64,000 nucleotides of DNA from Gemmobacter megaterium (GCF_900156815.1 NZ_FTOT01000007.1:124001-188000), one strand, 5' to 3'. Shown: positions 1-8,472, counted from the stretch's first letter. Program-made: numbers and translations. Notes: a model not told the origin generated them from the letters alone.

Positions 1-13
1 CAGGACCGGCAGG

Positions 14-472
14 TCAACTGCCGGTCGATTCCTGTTCCAGGCTCAGCTTCATATCCAGCAGCACTTGCTGCAAGGCCAGCGTCTCTCGCAGCAAACGCTT
101 GGCTTCGTTGATGGAAATCACACCGTCGCTGATGGCGGTGTGGTATTCGCTCATCAGCATGGCAAACCTTTGGGACAGCATGACAACGTCGTTGTTCACC
201 CCACCCGACGCCGCGTTGCGCCGATCCTGATCATACGACAGCGTGACGCCTTGCAAATCCGCCAATGCGGCCGTCACATGCGGGAATTTCGCCTCTGCTT
301 CCAATAGTGCAACGACGTCAACCGGCATGAACCTGTCGTCGTGCTCCTCGGATTCCGAATAGTACCGGCCCAGTGTCGCCTTGGACTTGCCCGTGATGAC
401 GCAGGCCGCCTCGATGCCTACGTCCTTCACCAGCGCCTCGGTGTGTTTCTTCAGATAGCTTGCCAGCGACAT
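14..472 (-). CDS. hypothetical protein, phage CII-like N-terminus
   Basis: A 152-residue protein of unknown function. The ATG at 472 is chosen because a G-rich Shine-Dalgarno stretch lies just upstream and the reading frame beyond it looks non-coding. Residues about 1-75 (MSLASYLKKH, then ITGKSKATLGRYYSE and DVVALLEAEAKFP) resemble the helix-turn-helix part of phage CII/CP76-like regulators, which suggests DNA binding. The C-terminal half (about 95-150) is helical and may mediate oligomerisation. No phage genes surround it, so it may be a domesticated regulator. The family assignment is by eye and weak. The nearest gene, tdk, is on the other strand. Confidence 0.6.
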   Translation of the reverse strand: MSLASYLKKHTEALVKDVGIEAACVITGKSKATLGRYYSESEEHDDRFMPVDVVALLEAEAKFPHVTAALADLQGVTLSYDQDRRNAASGGVNNDVVMLSQRFAMLMSEYHTAISDGVISINEAKRLLRETLALQQVLLDMKLSLEQESTGS

Positions 473-612
473 GGTCACCCCCGTCCCGAACCACTCGGGG
501 AAAATCGAACAGGTTTTCCCATTAATCAGATCACAGGAAATTGTCATGTAAAAACAAGTCACGGAGCAATCCGTGGCCGTAACGAGTGGCCGATGTCCCC
601 AGCATCGGCAAA
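473..612. other. intergenic leader with two small hairpins
   Basis: This is the first part of the 380-nt gap between the CII-like gene and tdk. The half next to the minus-strand gene is AT-rich and probably carries its promoter. Two perfect small stems lie closer to tdk: CACGG/CCGTG (560-564 with 571-575) and GCCGATG/CATCGGC (589-595 with 603-609). Neither is followed by a run of T, so they do not look like ordinary terminators. No convincing reading frame is visible. Confidence 0.45.
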
Positions 613-811
613 GGGTGGGGGTTCGTCGCGTTGCAGTCCCATGTGGGGCCGGTCGGGAAACCGGCCGCGCGGCGGACCCGGTAACCAGGTCAAAGGGGCA
701 TGTGGCGTGCGGTCTCTGGCCAAATCGCACCCGCGTGCCAGGTTGTTGATCCGTCGTCGTTTACCGGACTGTGGCGCCAGCTTCGCCACCACGGAATACG
801 AACCCCCACCC
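613..811 (+). ncRNA. candidate structured RNA upstream of tdk
   Basis: A nested secondary structure closes on itself over 199 nt. A perfect 14-bp outer stem pairs 613-626 with 798-811. Inside are hairpin A (647-653/660-666, loop 654-659), stem CCGGTAA/TTACCGG (678-684/761-767), a long terminal arm (697-711 with 726-739: 14 pairs and one bulged C, 14-nt loop) and hairpin B (GTGGCG/CGCCAC, 771-776/784-789). Two pairs in the terminal arm are U-G wobbles (701-735, 703-733) that are valid only on the plus strand, so the RNA should read toward tdk. No reading frame here looks coding. I do not recognise a family: the SRP RNA core motif and a tmRNA tag frame are absent. 6S-like RNA, a tdk leader element, or a short inverted-repeat element all remain possible. 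Confidence 0.5.
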
Positions 812-852
812 GACATATTGCCGCCCGCCGTCGCAGCCGGTATCGGTCAGGG

Positions 853-1452
853 ATGGCCAAGCTGTATTTCCATTTCTCGACCATGAACGCGGGCAAGTCT
901 ACGCTGCTGCTGCAAGCGGCCTACAACTACCGCGAACGCGGCATGGTGCCGTGGCTGCTGACCGCGCGGCTGGACACCCGCGCCGGCGAAGGGTGCATTG
1001 CCAGCCGGATCGGCATCGCTGAACCGGCTGACACCTTCACCCCTGACGACGACATGTTCGCGCTGGTCGCGGCGCGGCTGAAACAGGGCGCCGTCGATTG
1101 CGCCTTTGTGGACGAGGCGCAGTTCCTGACCCGCGATCAGGTCTGGCAACTGGCGCGCGCGGTGGACGACCTCGGCCTGCCGGTGATGTGCTATGGCCTG
1201 CGGGTGGATTTCCGCGGCGAGTTGTTCCCCGGCTCTGCCGCGCTGCTGGCGCTTGCCGACGAAATGCGCGAGGTTCGCACCATCTGCCATTGCGGCAAGA
1301 AAGCCACCATGGTGGTGCGGCTCGGCCCCGATGGGCAGCCGCTGAGCGAGGGCGCACAGGTGATGGTCGGGGGCAATGAAAGCTATGTCAGCCTCTGTCG
1401 TCGCCATTGGCGCGAGGCGATGGGCGACCGCCCGGCTGCCGCCAGGGACTGA
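853..1452 (+). CDS. tdk: thymidine kinase (type II)
   Basis: Phosphorylates thymidine to dTMP with ATP in the cytoplasmic pyrimidine salvage pathway. The 199-residue length is normal for the bacterial type II enzyme. The P-loop is near the N-terminus (STMNAGKST), followed by the catalytic DEAQF motif and the CHCGKKA cysteine pair of the zinc-binding lasso region; GGNESYVSLCRRHW near the end matches the family C-terminus. The ATG at 853 puts the P-loop about 10 residues in, as expected. The upstream AGGG lies almost against the start codon, so the ribosome site is poor, which is of interest because a folded RNA candidate ends 41 nt upstream. Confidence 0.95.
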   Translation: MAKLYFHFSTMNAGKSTLLLQAAYNYRERGMVPWLLTARLDTRAGEGCIASRIGIAEPADTFTPDDDMFALVAARLKQGAVDCAFVDEAQFLTRDQVWQLARAVDDLGLPVMCYGLRVDFRGELFPGSAALLALADEMREVRTICHCGKKATMVVRLGPDGQPLSEGAQVMVGGNESYVSLCRRHWREAMGDRPAAARD

Positions 1453-1467
1453 CGAGGAGGAAACGCC

Positions 1468-2622
1468 ATGCTGACCAATGCCGATATCGTGGAACTGACC
1501 AGGTTTCGCCGCCATCTTCACCAACACCCCGAAGTGTCGGGAGAGGAGGCATGGACCGCCGCCGAGGTGGTCCGGGCGCTGGAGGCGATGGGCGCGCCGC
1601 AGATCCTGACCGGGCTGGGCGGTCATGGGGTCGCCGCTGTCTGGCAGGGCGCCGAGGCCGGGCCGACCGTCATGTTCCGGTCGGAACTGGATGCCCTGCC
1701 GATCGAGGAACTGACCGGCAATCCATGGGCCTCGCAGATTCCGGGCAAGGGGCATCAGTGCGGGCATGATGGCCATACAACTATTCTGCTAGGGCTGGGC
1801 CGCCTGCTATCGCGCCGCCCCCCTGCACGGGGCCGTGCCGTGCTGATGTTCCAACCGGCCGAGGAAAACGGCGCTGGCGCGGCGGCAGTGCTGGATGATC
1901 CGGCCTTTGCCGAGATCCAGCCCGACTGGGCATTCTCGCTGCACAATTTCCCCGGACTGGATTATGGCAACATGGCGATCAAGGCGGGCCCGGCAAATTG
2001 CGCCTCGCGGGGGCTGCGGGTGGTGCTGACCGGCCATACCTCCCATGCCTCGACGCCCGAACATGCGTTGTCGCCTGCCCTGTCTCTGGCGCGGCTGATC
2101 CCCGCCGTGATGGCCGAAGGGCCGGGGGGAGATCTGGGCGACAGCTTCCGCCTTGTCACTGTGACCCATGCCCGGATGGGCGAGCCCGCCTTTGGCATCA
2201 CCCCCGGCCGGGCCGAGCTGTGGATGACGCTGCGCACGGTGCATGACCGCGACATGGCCGACCTTCTGGCCCGTGTCTCTGCGCTGGTCGATGCCGAAGC
2301 GCAATCCACCGGGCTGACGGTCGACTATTCGCATCACGATATTTTCCACGCCTGCACCAACGATCCCGACGCGACCCAGCGGCTGCTGGATGCCGCTGAG
2401 GCAGTCGGTGTCGCACGCGAGGATGGCGGCTTTCCCATGCGCGGATCCGAGGATTTTGGCCTGTTCGGTTCGCGCGCGGGTGCGAAATCGGCGATGTTCC
2501 GGCTGGGGTCAGGCTATAAGACGCCAAACCTGCATAATCCCGACTACGACTTCCCCGATGACATCATCGAACCCGGTGTGCGAGTGTTTGATCGGGTGGC
2601 CCGCGATCTGTTGGGTGGGTGA
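1468..2622 (+). CDS. M20-family amidohydrolase (hippurate hydrolase/aminoacylase-like)
   Basis: A 384-residue cytoplasmic metallohydrolase of the M20D group, which removes acyl groups from N-acyl amino acids or similar amides. Visible motifs are RRHLHQHPE near the N-terminus, the metal-binding GHQCGHDGHT, the catalytic-base region QPAEENGAGA, and RGSEDFG near the C-terminus. A GAGGAGG ribosome site precedes the ATG. It starts 15 nt after tdk and is followed by an RraA-family gene, so the three may be cotranscribed, although no shared pathway is obvious. The substrate cannot be read from the sequence. Confidence 0.9.
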   Translation: MLTNADIVELTRFRRHLHQHPEVSGEEAWTAAEVVRALEAMGAPQILTGLGGHGVAAVWQGAEAGPTVMFRSELDALPIEELTGNPWASQIPGKGHQCGHDGHTTILLGLGRLLSRRPPARGRAVLMFQPAEENGAGAAAVLDDPAFAEIQPDWAFSLHNFPGLDYGNMAIKAGPANCASRGLRVVLTGHTSHASTPEHALSPALSLARLIPAVMAEGPGGDLGDSFRLVTVTHARMGEPAFGITPGRAELWMTLRTVHDRDMADLLARVSALVDAEAQSTGLTVDYSHHDIFHACTNDPDATQRLLDAAEAVGVAREDGGFPMRGSEDFGLFGSRAGAKSAMFRLGSGYKTPNLHNPDYDFPDDIIEPGVRVFDRVARDLLGG

Positions 2623-2700
2623 CTCTGGCGGTGGCCCGGAGCCTGCGATAGTCTGGCGGGCACCGGCCCCCTCCTCCGGGCAGATGACAAGGATCCCGCC

Positions 2701-3417
2701 ATGACCCTGACCCCCGAAATCCGCGCGCAGTTGGACCAGGTGACCACCGCCACCCTGACCACCGTTCTGCTGAAGAAAGGCTTGCGCAACTGCTGGATCC
2801 GGGGGGCGATGCCGCTGACGGGTGCGGCCCGCACCGGCGCCCGCGCGGTGGGCGAGGCGTTCACCCTGCGCTTCATTCCGATGCGCGAGGATCTGGCAAC
2901 ACCGGCCAGTTGGGGCAATCCGATTTCGACCCGCGCGGCCATCGAGGCGATGCCCGAAGGCGTGATCGCCGTGGCCGATGCGATGGGTGTGACGGATGCG
3001 GGAATCTTTGGCGATATCCTTTGCGCGCGCATGGCTGTGCGCAAGGTGCGCGCGCTGATCACCGATGGCGTGATGCGCGATCTGGCCGGGGTCGAGACGA
3101 CCGGCCTGCCTGTCTGGGCGCGCGGCACCGCGGCCCCGGCCTCGATCGCCGGGTTGACCTTCGTCGGCTGGAACGAGCCGGTGGCCTGCGGTGGGGTTGC
3201 GATCTTTGCCGGTGATGTGATCGTGGCCGATACCGACGGGGCAGTGGTGATCCCCAAGGATATCGTCGCCGCTGTGGCCGCTGCGGCAGTCGAGCAGGAA
3301 GAGATGGAAGGCTGGATCATGGACCAGGCCAGGGGCGGCGCCGCGCTGCCGGGGCTGTATCCGATGAATGCCGAGACGAAAGCGCGCTTCGACGCCTGGA
3401 AGGCCGCGCGCGACTGA
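2701..3417 (+). CDS. RraA-family protein (HMG aldolase/RraA-like)
   Basis: A 238-residue member of the RraA / 4-hydroxy-4-methyl-2-oxoglutarate aldolase superfamily. GIFGDILCARMAVRKVRALITDG followed by MRDLAG in shortened form (GDILCARM, ITDGVMRDL) is the metal and oxyacid binding signature, with the conserved Arg-Asp pair that supports retro-aldol or decarboxylase chemistry. True RraA inhibitors of RNase E are about 160 residues, so this longer form is more likely an enzyme acting on an oxaloacetate-like acid. It follows the M20 gene by 78 nt and is followed by a repeated Rhodobacteraceae-type 3' element. Confidence 0.8.
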   Translation: MTLTPEIRAQLDQVTTATLTTVLLKKGLRNCWIRGAMPLTGAARTGARAVGEAFTLRFIPMREDLATPASWGNPISTRAAIEAMPEGVIAVADAMGVTDAGIFGDILCARMAVRKVRALITDGVMRDLAGVETTGLPVWARGTAAPASIAGLTFVGWNEPVACGGVAIFAGDVIVADTDGAVVIPKDIVAAVAAAAVEQEEMEGWIMDQARGGAALPGLYPMNAETKARFDAWKAARD

Positions 3418-3429
3418 GAGTTCGGGACC

Positions 3430-3474
3430 GGGGGCCAGCCCCCGGACCCCCGGGGTATTTCTGGCAAGATGAAG
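3430..3474 (+). repeat. 3'-end element copy 1 (GC hairpin plus GGGTATTT tail)
   Basis: A G/C-rich inverted repeat (GGGGGC/GCCCCC around 3430-3443, with further C5/G4 pairing to 3455) runs straight into GGGTATTTCT and GGCAAGATGAAG at 3453-3474. It starts 13 nt after the RraA-family stop codon and reads in that gene's direction. Related copies occur at 35458-35478 and, inverted, at 36861-36881. It may act as a terminator or an mRNA 3' end. Confidence 0.6.
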
Positions 3475-3505
3475 CAGCCCGCGCGGGTTGCCAAGGAGAC
3501 GTCTG

Positions 3506-6334
3506 ATGGCATTCGGCAAGGGGCATCATCTGCATCTGATCGACGGATCGGCCTATATTTTCCGGGCCTATCATGCGCTGCCACCACTGACGCGAAAATC
3601 CGATGGCTTGCCGGTGGGAGCGGTTGCCGGATTTTGCAACATGATCTCGCGGTATGTGGATGGCAACGGGTCCAGCAAGGATGCGCCGACGCATGTTGCG
3701 GTGATCTTCGACTATTCCTCGAAGACATTCCGCAACGAGATCTTTCCCGAATACAAGGCCAACCGCCCGCCGCCGCCCGAAGATCTGCGGCCGCAGTTTC
3801 CGCTGACCCGCGAGGCGACACGGGCCTTCAATCTGCCTGCGATCGAGGTTCAGGATTACGAGGCGGACGACATCATAGCCACGCTGGCGCGCGAGGCGCG
3901 CGAGGCGGGGGGGCGGTGCACGATCATTTCGTCGGACAAGGATCTGATGCAACTGGTCGGAGATGGGGTCGAGATGTTCGATCCGATGAAGAACCGCCAG
4001 ATGGGTCTGGCCGAGGTCGAGGAAAAGTTCGGCGTGCGCCCGGATCGGGTGGTGGATGTACAGGCGCTGGCCGGGGATTCGGTGGACAACGTGCCGGGCG
4101 CACCGGGGATCGGGCTGAAGACTGCCGCGCTGTTGATCCAGGAGTACGGTGATCTGGACAGTCTGCTGGCGCGGGCCGCCGAGATCAAGCAACCCAAGCG
4201 GCGGCAGACACTGATCGACTTTGCCGACCAGATCCGGGTTTCACGCGATCTGGTGCGGCTGAAGGACGACACGCCGCTGCCGATCACGCTGGACGATCTG
4301 GAGGTGCGCGATCCGGAGCCCGAGGCGTTGATGGAATTTCTGACCCGGATGGAGTTCCGAACCCTTACAAAGCGCATCGCGGAGCGGCTGAAGGTGGAGG
4401 CGCCGGCGATTTCCGCCGATATGGCCGCCAGCGACGATCACGCCCCGCCGCCGGATGCCGAAGCGGCCGCGCCTTTTGACCATACGGCTTATGTCACCAT
4501 CCGGGACGAGGCGGTGTTGGCGGACTGGCTGGCCGCGGCGTTGGAGCAGGGGTTTGTCGCGGTAGATACCGAAACGACCAGCCTGGACGAGATGCGGGCC
4601 GATCTGGTGGGCGTGTCGCTGGGTCTGGCACCAGGCAAGGCGGCCTATGTTCCGCTGGGTCATGTCACGGGCGGGGGGGATCTGTTCGGGGCCGCCGTGC
4701 GGGCGGAAGGGCAGATGGACGTGGACCGCGCGCTGGCGTTGCTGAAACCCGTTCTGGAAGATCCGTCTGTCCTGAAGATCGGGCAGAACATGAAATATGA
4801 CATGAAAATCCTTGCCCGCGCCGGCATCCGGGTGGCGCCCATCGAGGATACGATGCTGCAAAGCTATGCGATGCACGCGGGCCTGCACGGCCATGGCATG
4901 GATCTGTTGTCGGAGCAGTATCTGGGGCATATCCCGATCCCCATCAAGACGCTGTTGGGCAGCGGAAAGTCGGCCATCACCTTTGACAAGGTCGATGTAA
5001 CCGAGGCGACGAGATACGCCGCCGAGGACGCCGACATTACCCTGCGGCTGTGGCAGAAGTTTCGCCCGCAGTTGCATCTGGCCCATGTGACGACCGTTTA
5101 TGAGACACTGGAGCGCCCGCTGGTGCCGGTGCTGGCCGAGATGGAAATGGCGGGCATCAAGGTGGACCGCGATGTGCTGTCGCGGATGTCCAATGCCTTT
5201 GCGCAGAAGCTGGTGCAGCTGGAGGAGGAGATTCACCATATTGCAGGCAAAAAGTTCAATGTCGGTTCGCCCAAGCAGATTGGCGAAGTGCTGTTCGACC
5301 GCATGGGCGTGCCCGGCGGGGAAAAGGGCAAGACCGGCGCCTATGCCACCGGCGCGGATGTGCTGGAGGATGTGACGACGCTGGAGGACAGCCATCCGCA
5401 GGGTGCATTGCTGGCCGCGCGGGTGCTGGACTGGCGGCAGATCGCCAAGCTGAAATCGACCTATACCGATACGCTGCAAGAGGCGATCAACCCCGAGACG
5501 GGCCGGGTGCATACCTCGTACAGCATCGCGGGGGCGAACACCGGGCGTCTGGCCTCGACCGATCCGAACCTGCAGAACATTCCCGTCCGGACCGAGGAAG
5601 GGCGGCGCATCCGGCAGGCCTTTGTCGCGCCCGAGGGCAAGGTTCTGCTGAGCCTGGATTACAGCCAGATCGAATTGCGCATTCTGGCCCATATCGCGGA
5701 CATACCGGCACTGAAACAGGCGTTCCGCGAGGGGCTGGACATCCACGCGATGACGGCTTCGGAAATGTTCGGTGTGCCGATCGAAGGGATGGACCCGAGC
5801 ATCAGACGGCAAGCCAAGGCGATCAACTTCGGTGTGATCTATGGCATTTCGGGCTTTGGGCTGGCGCGCAACCTGCGGATTCCGCGGGCCGAGGCGCAGG
5901 GCTTCATCGACCGCTATTTCGAGCGGTTCCCCGGCATCCGCGAATACATGGACCAGACCATAGCCTTTGCCAAGGAACACGGCCATGTGCGCACGCTGTT
6001 TGGCCGGCGCATCCACACGCCCGAGATCAACGCGCGCGGCCCCGGTGCGGGCTTTGCGCGGCGCGCGGCCATCAACGCGCCGATCCAGGGGACAGCGGCC
6101 GACATCATCCGCCGCGCCATGGTGCGGATGCCAGATGCCATTGCCGGACTGCCCGCCACCATGCTGTTGCAGGTCCATGACGAATTGCTGTTCGAGGTCG
6201 AGGCCGGAGCGGTGGACGAGACCATAGCGCAGGTCAAGGCGGTGATGGAGGGCGCGGCCCATCCGGCGGTGCATCTGGATGTACCGCTGGTGGTTGATGC
6301 AGGCCGGGGCGCCAACTGGTCGGAGGCGCATTGA
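3506..6334 (+). CDS. polA: DNA polymerase I
   Basis: Fills gaps and removes RNA primers during replication and repair. The 942-residue protein carries all three domains: 5'-3' exonuclease/flap domain (about 1-300), 3'-5' proofreading exonuclease (about 330-530) and family A polymerase (about 560-942). The proofreading site looks intact: D354 and E356 in VAVDTET, then NMKYDMK and YAAEDADIT. Polymerase motif A (LDYSQIE, D718), motif B (RRQAKAINFGVIYG) and motif C (VHDE, D892) are all present. The ATG at 3506 is preceded by AAGGAG at good spacing. Its TGA overlaps the ATG of the next gene, so the two are probably coupled. Confidence 0.97.
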   Translation: MAFGKGHHLHLIDGSAYIFRAYHALPPLTRKSDGLPVGAVAGFCNMISRYVDGNGSSKDAPTHVAVIFDYSSKTFRNEIFPEYKANRPPPPEDLRPQFPLTREATRAFNLPAIEVQDYEADDIIATLAREAREAGGRCTIISSDKDLMQLVGDGVEMFDPMKNRQMGLAEVEEKFGVRPDRVVDVQALAGDSVDNVPGAPGIGLKTAALLIQEYGDLDSLLARAAEIKQPKRRQTLIDFADQIRVSRDLVRLKDDTPLPITLDDLEVRDPEPEALMEFLTRMEFRTLTKRIAERLKVEAPAISADMAASDDHAPPPDAEAAAPFDHTAYVTIRDEAVLADWLAAALEQGFVAVDTETTSLDEMRADLVGVSLGLAPGKAAYVPLGHVTGGGDLFGAAVRAEGQMDVDRALALLKPVLEDPSVLKIGQNMKYDMKILARAGIRVAPIEDTMLQSYAMHAGLHGHGMDLLSEQYLGHIPIPIKTLLGSGKSAITFDKVDVTEATRYAAEDADITLRLWQKFRPQLHLAHVTTVYETLERPLVPVLAEMEMAGIKVDRDVLSRMSNAFAQKLVQLEEEIHHIAGKKFNVGSPKQIGEVLFDRMGVPGGEKGKTGAYATGADVLEDVTTLEDSHPQGALLAARVLDWRQIAKLKSTYTDTLQEAINPETGRVHTSYSIAGANTGRLASTDPNLQNIPVRTEEGRRIRQAFVAPEGKVLLSLDYSQIELRILAHIADIPALKQAFREGLDIHAMTASEMFGVPIEGMDPSIRRQAKAINFGVIYGISGFGLARNLRIPRAEAQGFIDRYFERFPGIREYMDQTIAFAKEHGHVRTLFGRRIHTPEINARGPGAGFARRAAINAPIQGTAADIIRRAMVRMPDAIAGLPATMLLQVHDELLFEVEAGAVDETIAQVKAVMEGAAHPAVHLDVPLVVDAGRGANWSEAH

Positions 6335-6708
6335 TGATCCGCGACTGGCCAGAGATGAAGGCGCTGGCCCTGTCGCTGGATCTGCCGCAGGTCACGGTTG
6401 CGCATCCCTGGGGGCACGAGTCGCTGAAGGCACATGGCAAGATGTGGTGCTGGTGGTCGCCGCTGGAGGATGCGGCGGTGTTCCGCGCGGATCGGGACGA
6501 ACGCGAGATGCTGATGCAGGCAGAGCCCAAGACCTTCTTTCTGCATCCGCATTATGCCCGCAGCGACCTGGTTCTGGTGCGCGCCGGGCGGATCGACCCC
6601 GGTTGGGCGCAGGTCCGGCTGATCCGCGACTGGCGCGCCTCGGCCCCCAAACGCTGGCTCAAGACCTGGATGGCCGAGAACCCCGGCCATATCGCTGCGC
6701 GGGCCTAG
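6334..6708 (+). CDS. MmcQ/YjbR-family protein
   Basis: A 124-residue protein of the MmcQ/YjbR family, whose fold resembles DNA-binding cyanophycin-like double-wing proteins but whose function is unknown. Visible family marks are AHPWGHESLKAHGKM near residue 25 and the C-terminal WRASAPKRWLK stretch. Its ATG shares a base with the polA stop (TGATG), so translation is likely coupled to polA. The link to polA hints at a DNA-related role, but that is inference. Confidence 0.8.
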   Translation: MIRDWPEMKALALSLDLPQVTVAHPWGHESLKAHGKMWCWWSPLEDAAVFRADRDEREMLMQAEPKTFFLHPHYARSDLVLVRAGRIDPGWAQVRLIRDWRASAPKRWLKTWMAENPGHIAARA

Positions 6709-6714
6709 GCACGA

Positions 6715-6729
6715 GGGGGCGTTACCCCC
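6715..6729. terminator. weak hairpin between convergent genes
   Basis: GGGGG and CCCCC arms enclose a 5-nt loop in the 54-nt gap between the YjbR gene and the convergent GntR gene. There is no T run on either strand, so termination here is only possible. Confidence 0.3.
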
Positions 6730-6762
6730 AAGGGCGGGGTGACCCAGCATGTCGGATCGCTG

Positions 6763-7395
6763 TCAGCCTTGGGCATCCAGCATGGCCAGCAGTTCCGCAG
6801 CCGCGGCGCGCAGGTGGCTCCGCATCAGATCGGCGGCATGGTCGGCGCGACGGTTGCATATGGCGGCAACCAGCGCACGGTGTTCCTCCAATGAGCGGCG
6901 CATCCGGTCTGGGCGGCGCAACTGGGCGCGACGGATCACGTCGAGACGGGTACGCAGACCCTGCGTCATGCGCAGCAGCTCGGCGTTTCCGGCAAGTGTG
7001 CCGATCATTTCATGCAGATCCGCGTTCAACTGGCGATAGGCATCGGCATCGGCACCGTCCATGCGCTGAAGGCAATCTTCGAGACGCAAGGCGCCTTCAA
7101 GCGTGATGCGATGGGCGGCCAGACGGGCGCAAAGCGCCTCGACTTCGGCCAGCGCCTCGAACCGATCCAGCAGAACGGCACGGTCCGGGGCCACCACCTC
7201 GACCCCGCGATACGGACGGCGGTCGGCGAGGCCACGGGCGCAAACCTCGGTCAGCGCCTCGCGCACGGGGGTACGGGACAGGCCAAAGCGGGCGGCAAGC
7301 GCCGTTTCCTCCAGCCGGGTGCCGGGGGGAAATTCGCCGTCAAGAATCGCCTGGCTGATCTGGTCGGCCAACCGCAGGGCTGTCGTTTCGGACAT
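6763..7395 (-). CDS. GntR-family transcriptional regulator (FCD domain)
   Basis: A 210-residue regulator with an N-terminal winged helix (LEETALAARFGLSRTPVREAL, recognisable from LSRTPVREAL at about residue 40) and a C-terminal all-helical FCD domain (about 75-200) that normally binds a carboxylate ligand through metal-bound histidines (NADLHEMIG, LEEHRALVAAI). It is divergent from a BASS-type transporter gene across a 90-nt gap holding a clear inverted repeat, so it probably controls that transporter and itself. The start chosen is ATG 7395, with GGGAAA upstream. An in-frame ATG further upstream lies within the palindromic region and is less likely. Confidence 0.9.
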   Translation of the reverse strand: MSETTALRLADQISQAILDGEFPPGTRLEETALAARFGLSRTPVREALTEVCARGLADRRPYRGVEVVAPDRAVLLDRFEALAEVEALCARLAAHRITLEGALRLEDCLQRMDGADADAYRQLNADLHEMIGTLAGNAELLRMTQGLRTRLDVIRRAQLRRPDRMRRSLEEHRALVAAICNRRADHAADLMRSHLRAAAAELLAMLDAQG

Positions 7396-7415
7396 TGGGC
7401 ATTTCCCGTTGGATT

Positions 7416-7452
7416 GCATACGAATTGATGGTATGCGCCACTGCAAGTATAC
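7416..7452. promoter_or_regulatory. candidate GntR operator in divergent promoter
   Basis: GCATAC (7416-7421) and GTATGC (7431-7436) form a perfect inverted repeat with a 9-nt spacer. A second palindrome, GTATAC, lies at 7447-7452, close to the +1 region expected for the transporter gene. The position between the two divergent genes and the GTAT/ATAC content fit FCD-type GntR operators. Assignment to this regulator is inferred. Confidence 0.5.
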
Positions 7453-7485
7453 AATACCTGTCCGAATACCTGCAAGGAGCGCGCA

Positions 7486-8472
7486 ATGTCGCTGGCCACT
7501 GTCGAAGCCGGGCTGAAACGGTTCGGTCTGGACCGCTACATGATGCTGCTGATCCTGACCGTGCTGCTGGCGACCTTTGCGCCGGCGCGTGGCGATTTCG
7601 CAGCGGCGCTGAAGCCGATCACCTATTGGGTCGTGGCGCTGCTGTTCTTCCTGTATGGCGCAAAACTGTCGACCGCGACCATCGTTTCGGGCTTTGCCAA
7701 CTGGAAATTGCAGATCGGCGTCCTGCTGTGCACCTTTGCGCTGTTTCCGCTGTTGGGCCTGGCGATCAAGCCCATGGTGGTCCAGTGGCTGCCAACCGCC
7801 ATTGGCGTGGGCTTTCTGTATATCGGCTGCCTGCCGTCCACCGTGCAAAGCTCCATCGCCTTTACCTCTGTGTCGGGGGGCAATGTCGCGGGGGCGGTGT
7901 GCGCCGCGTCGATTTCCAATCTGGTCGGGGTCATCCTGTCGCCACTGCTGTTTGCGGTGCTGATCCCTTCGGGCACGGGGTATGGGGTGGATCCTTCGGC
8001 GGTGTGGAAGATTGTGCAACAGATCCTGCTGCCATTTGCCGTGGGGCAGTTGTGCCGCCCGCTGCTGGCCGATTTCCTGAACCGCTACAAGTTTCCCACC
8101 ATGATCGTGGATCGCGGATCAATCCTGCTGATCGTCTATACGGCGTTTTCGGCGGGGGTGGTGAACGGCATATGGCAGGTGGTGTCACCCACCGCGCTGC
8201 TGATCATCATCGGGGTCTGCGCGGTGCTGCTGGCGATTGCCATGGCTGTTTCGGTCGGTGCAGGGCGGGCGGCCGGGATGCCACGCGAGGATCTGCTGGC
8301 GCTGTTCTACTGCGGGTCTACGAAAAGCCTGGCAACGGGGCTGCCGATGGCGGGCATCCTGTTTGCCGGGCAGGACATCTCGTTGGTTGTGCTGCCGCTG
8401 ATGGTGTTCCACCTGTTGCAACTTGTGGTCTGCGCCATCATCTCGCAGCGTATGGCGGCACGGTTGGCCTAG
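7486..8472 (+). CDS. bile acid:sodium symporter-like (BASS/SBF-like) transporter
   Basis: A 328-residue integral membrane protein with about 10 predicted helices. The pattern (LFFLYGAKLS in helix 2-3, GCLPSTVQSSIAFT and later CGSTKSLATGLPMA) matches the SBF-like subfamily PF13593, sodium-coupled carriers for organic acids such as keto acids or pantoate in related families. AAGGAG sits 8 nt before the ATG. It is divergent from a GntR/FCD regulator, which suggests induction by the carried acid. Its stop overlaps the stop of the convergent GFA gene. Confidence 0.85.
   Translation: MSLATVEAGLKRFGLDRYMMLLILTVLLATFAPARGDFAAALKPITYWVVALLFFLYGAKLSTATIVSGFANWKLQIGVLLCTFALFPLLGLAIKPMVVQWLPTAIGVGFLYIGCLPSTVQSSIAFTSVSGGNVAGAVCAASISNLVGVILSPLLFAVLIPSGTGYGVDPSAVWKIVQQILLPFAVGQLCRPLLADFLNRYKFPTMIVDRGSILLIVYTAFSAGVVNGIWQVVSPTALLIIIGVCAVLLAIAMAVSVGAGRAAGMPREDLLALFYCGSTKSLATGLPMAGILFAGQDISLVVLPLMVFHLLQLVVCAIISQRMAARLA

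Noticed and set aside
613-811. SRP (4.5S) RNA or tmRNA
   Set aside because: A short ACCAGGTCA-like stretch recalls SRP RNA, but the conserved GGAAGCAG core is missing, and there is no tag reading frame or CCA-type acceptor expected of tmRNA.
613-811. Small transposable element (MITE) with 14-bp terminal inverted repeats
   Set aside because: Not excluded, but no target-site duplication is visible at the edges, and the internal stems with strand-specific wobble pairs fit an RNA better.
3488-3505. TTG at 3488 as the polA start
   Set aside because: ATG 3506 has AAGGAG at correct spacing and gives the conserved N-terminus.
4241-6331. A 696-codon minus-strand frame opposite polA
   Set aside because: Antisense shadow of a fully conserved polA gene; no ribosome site and no domain.
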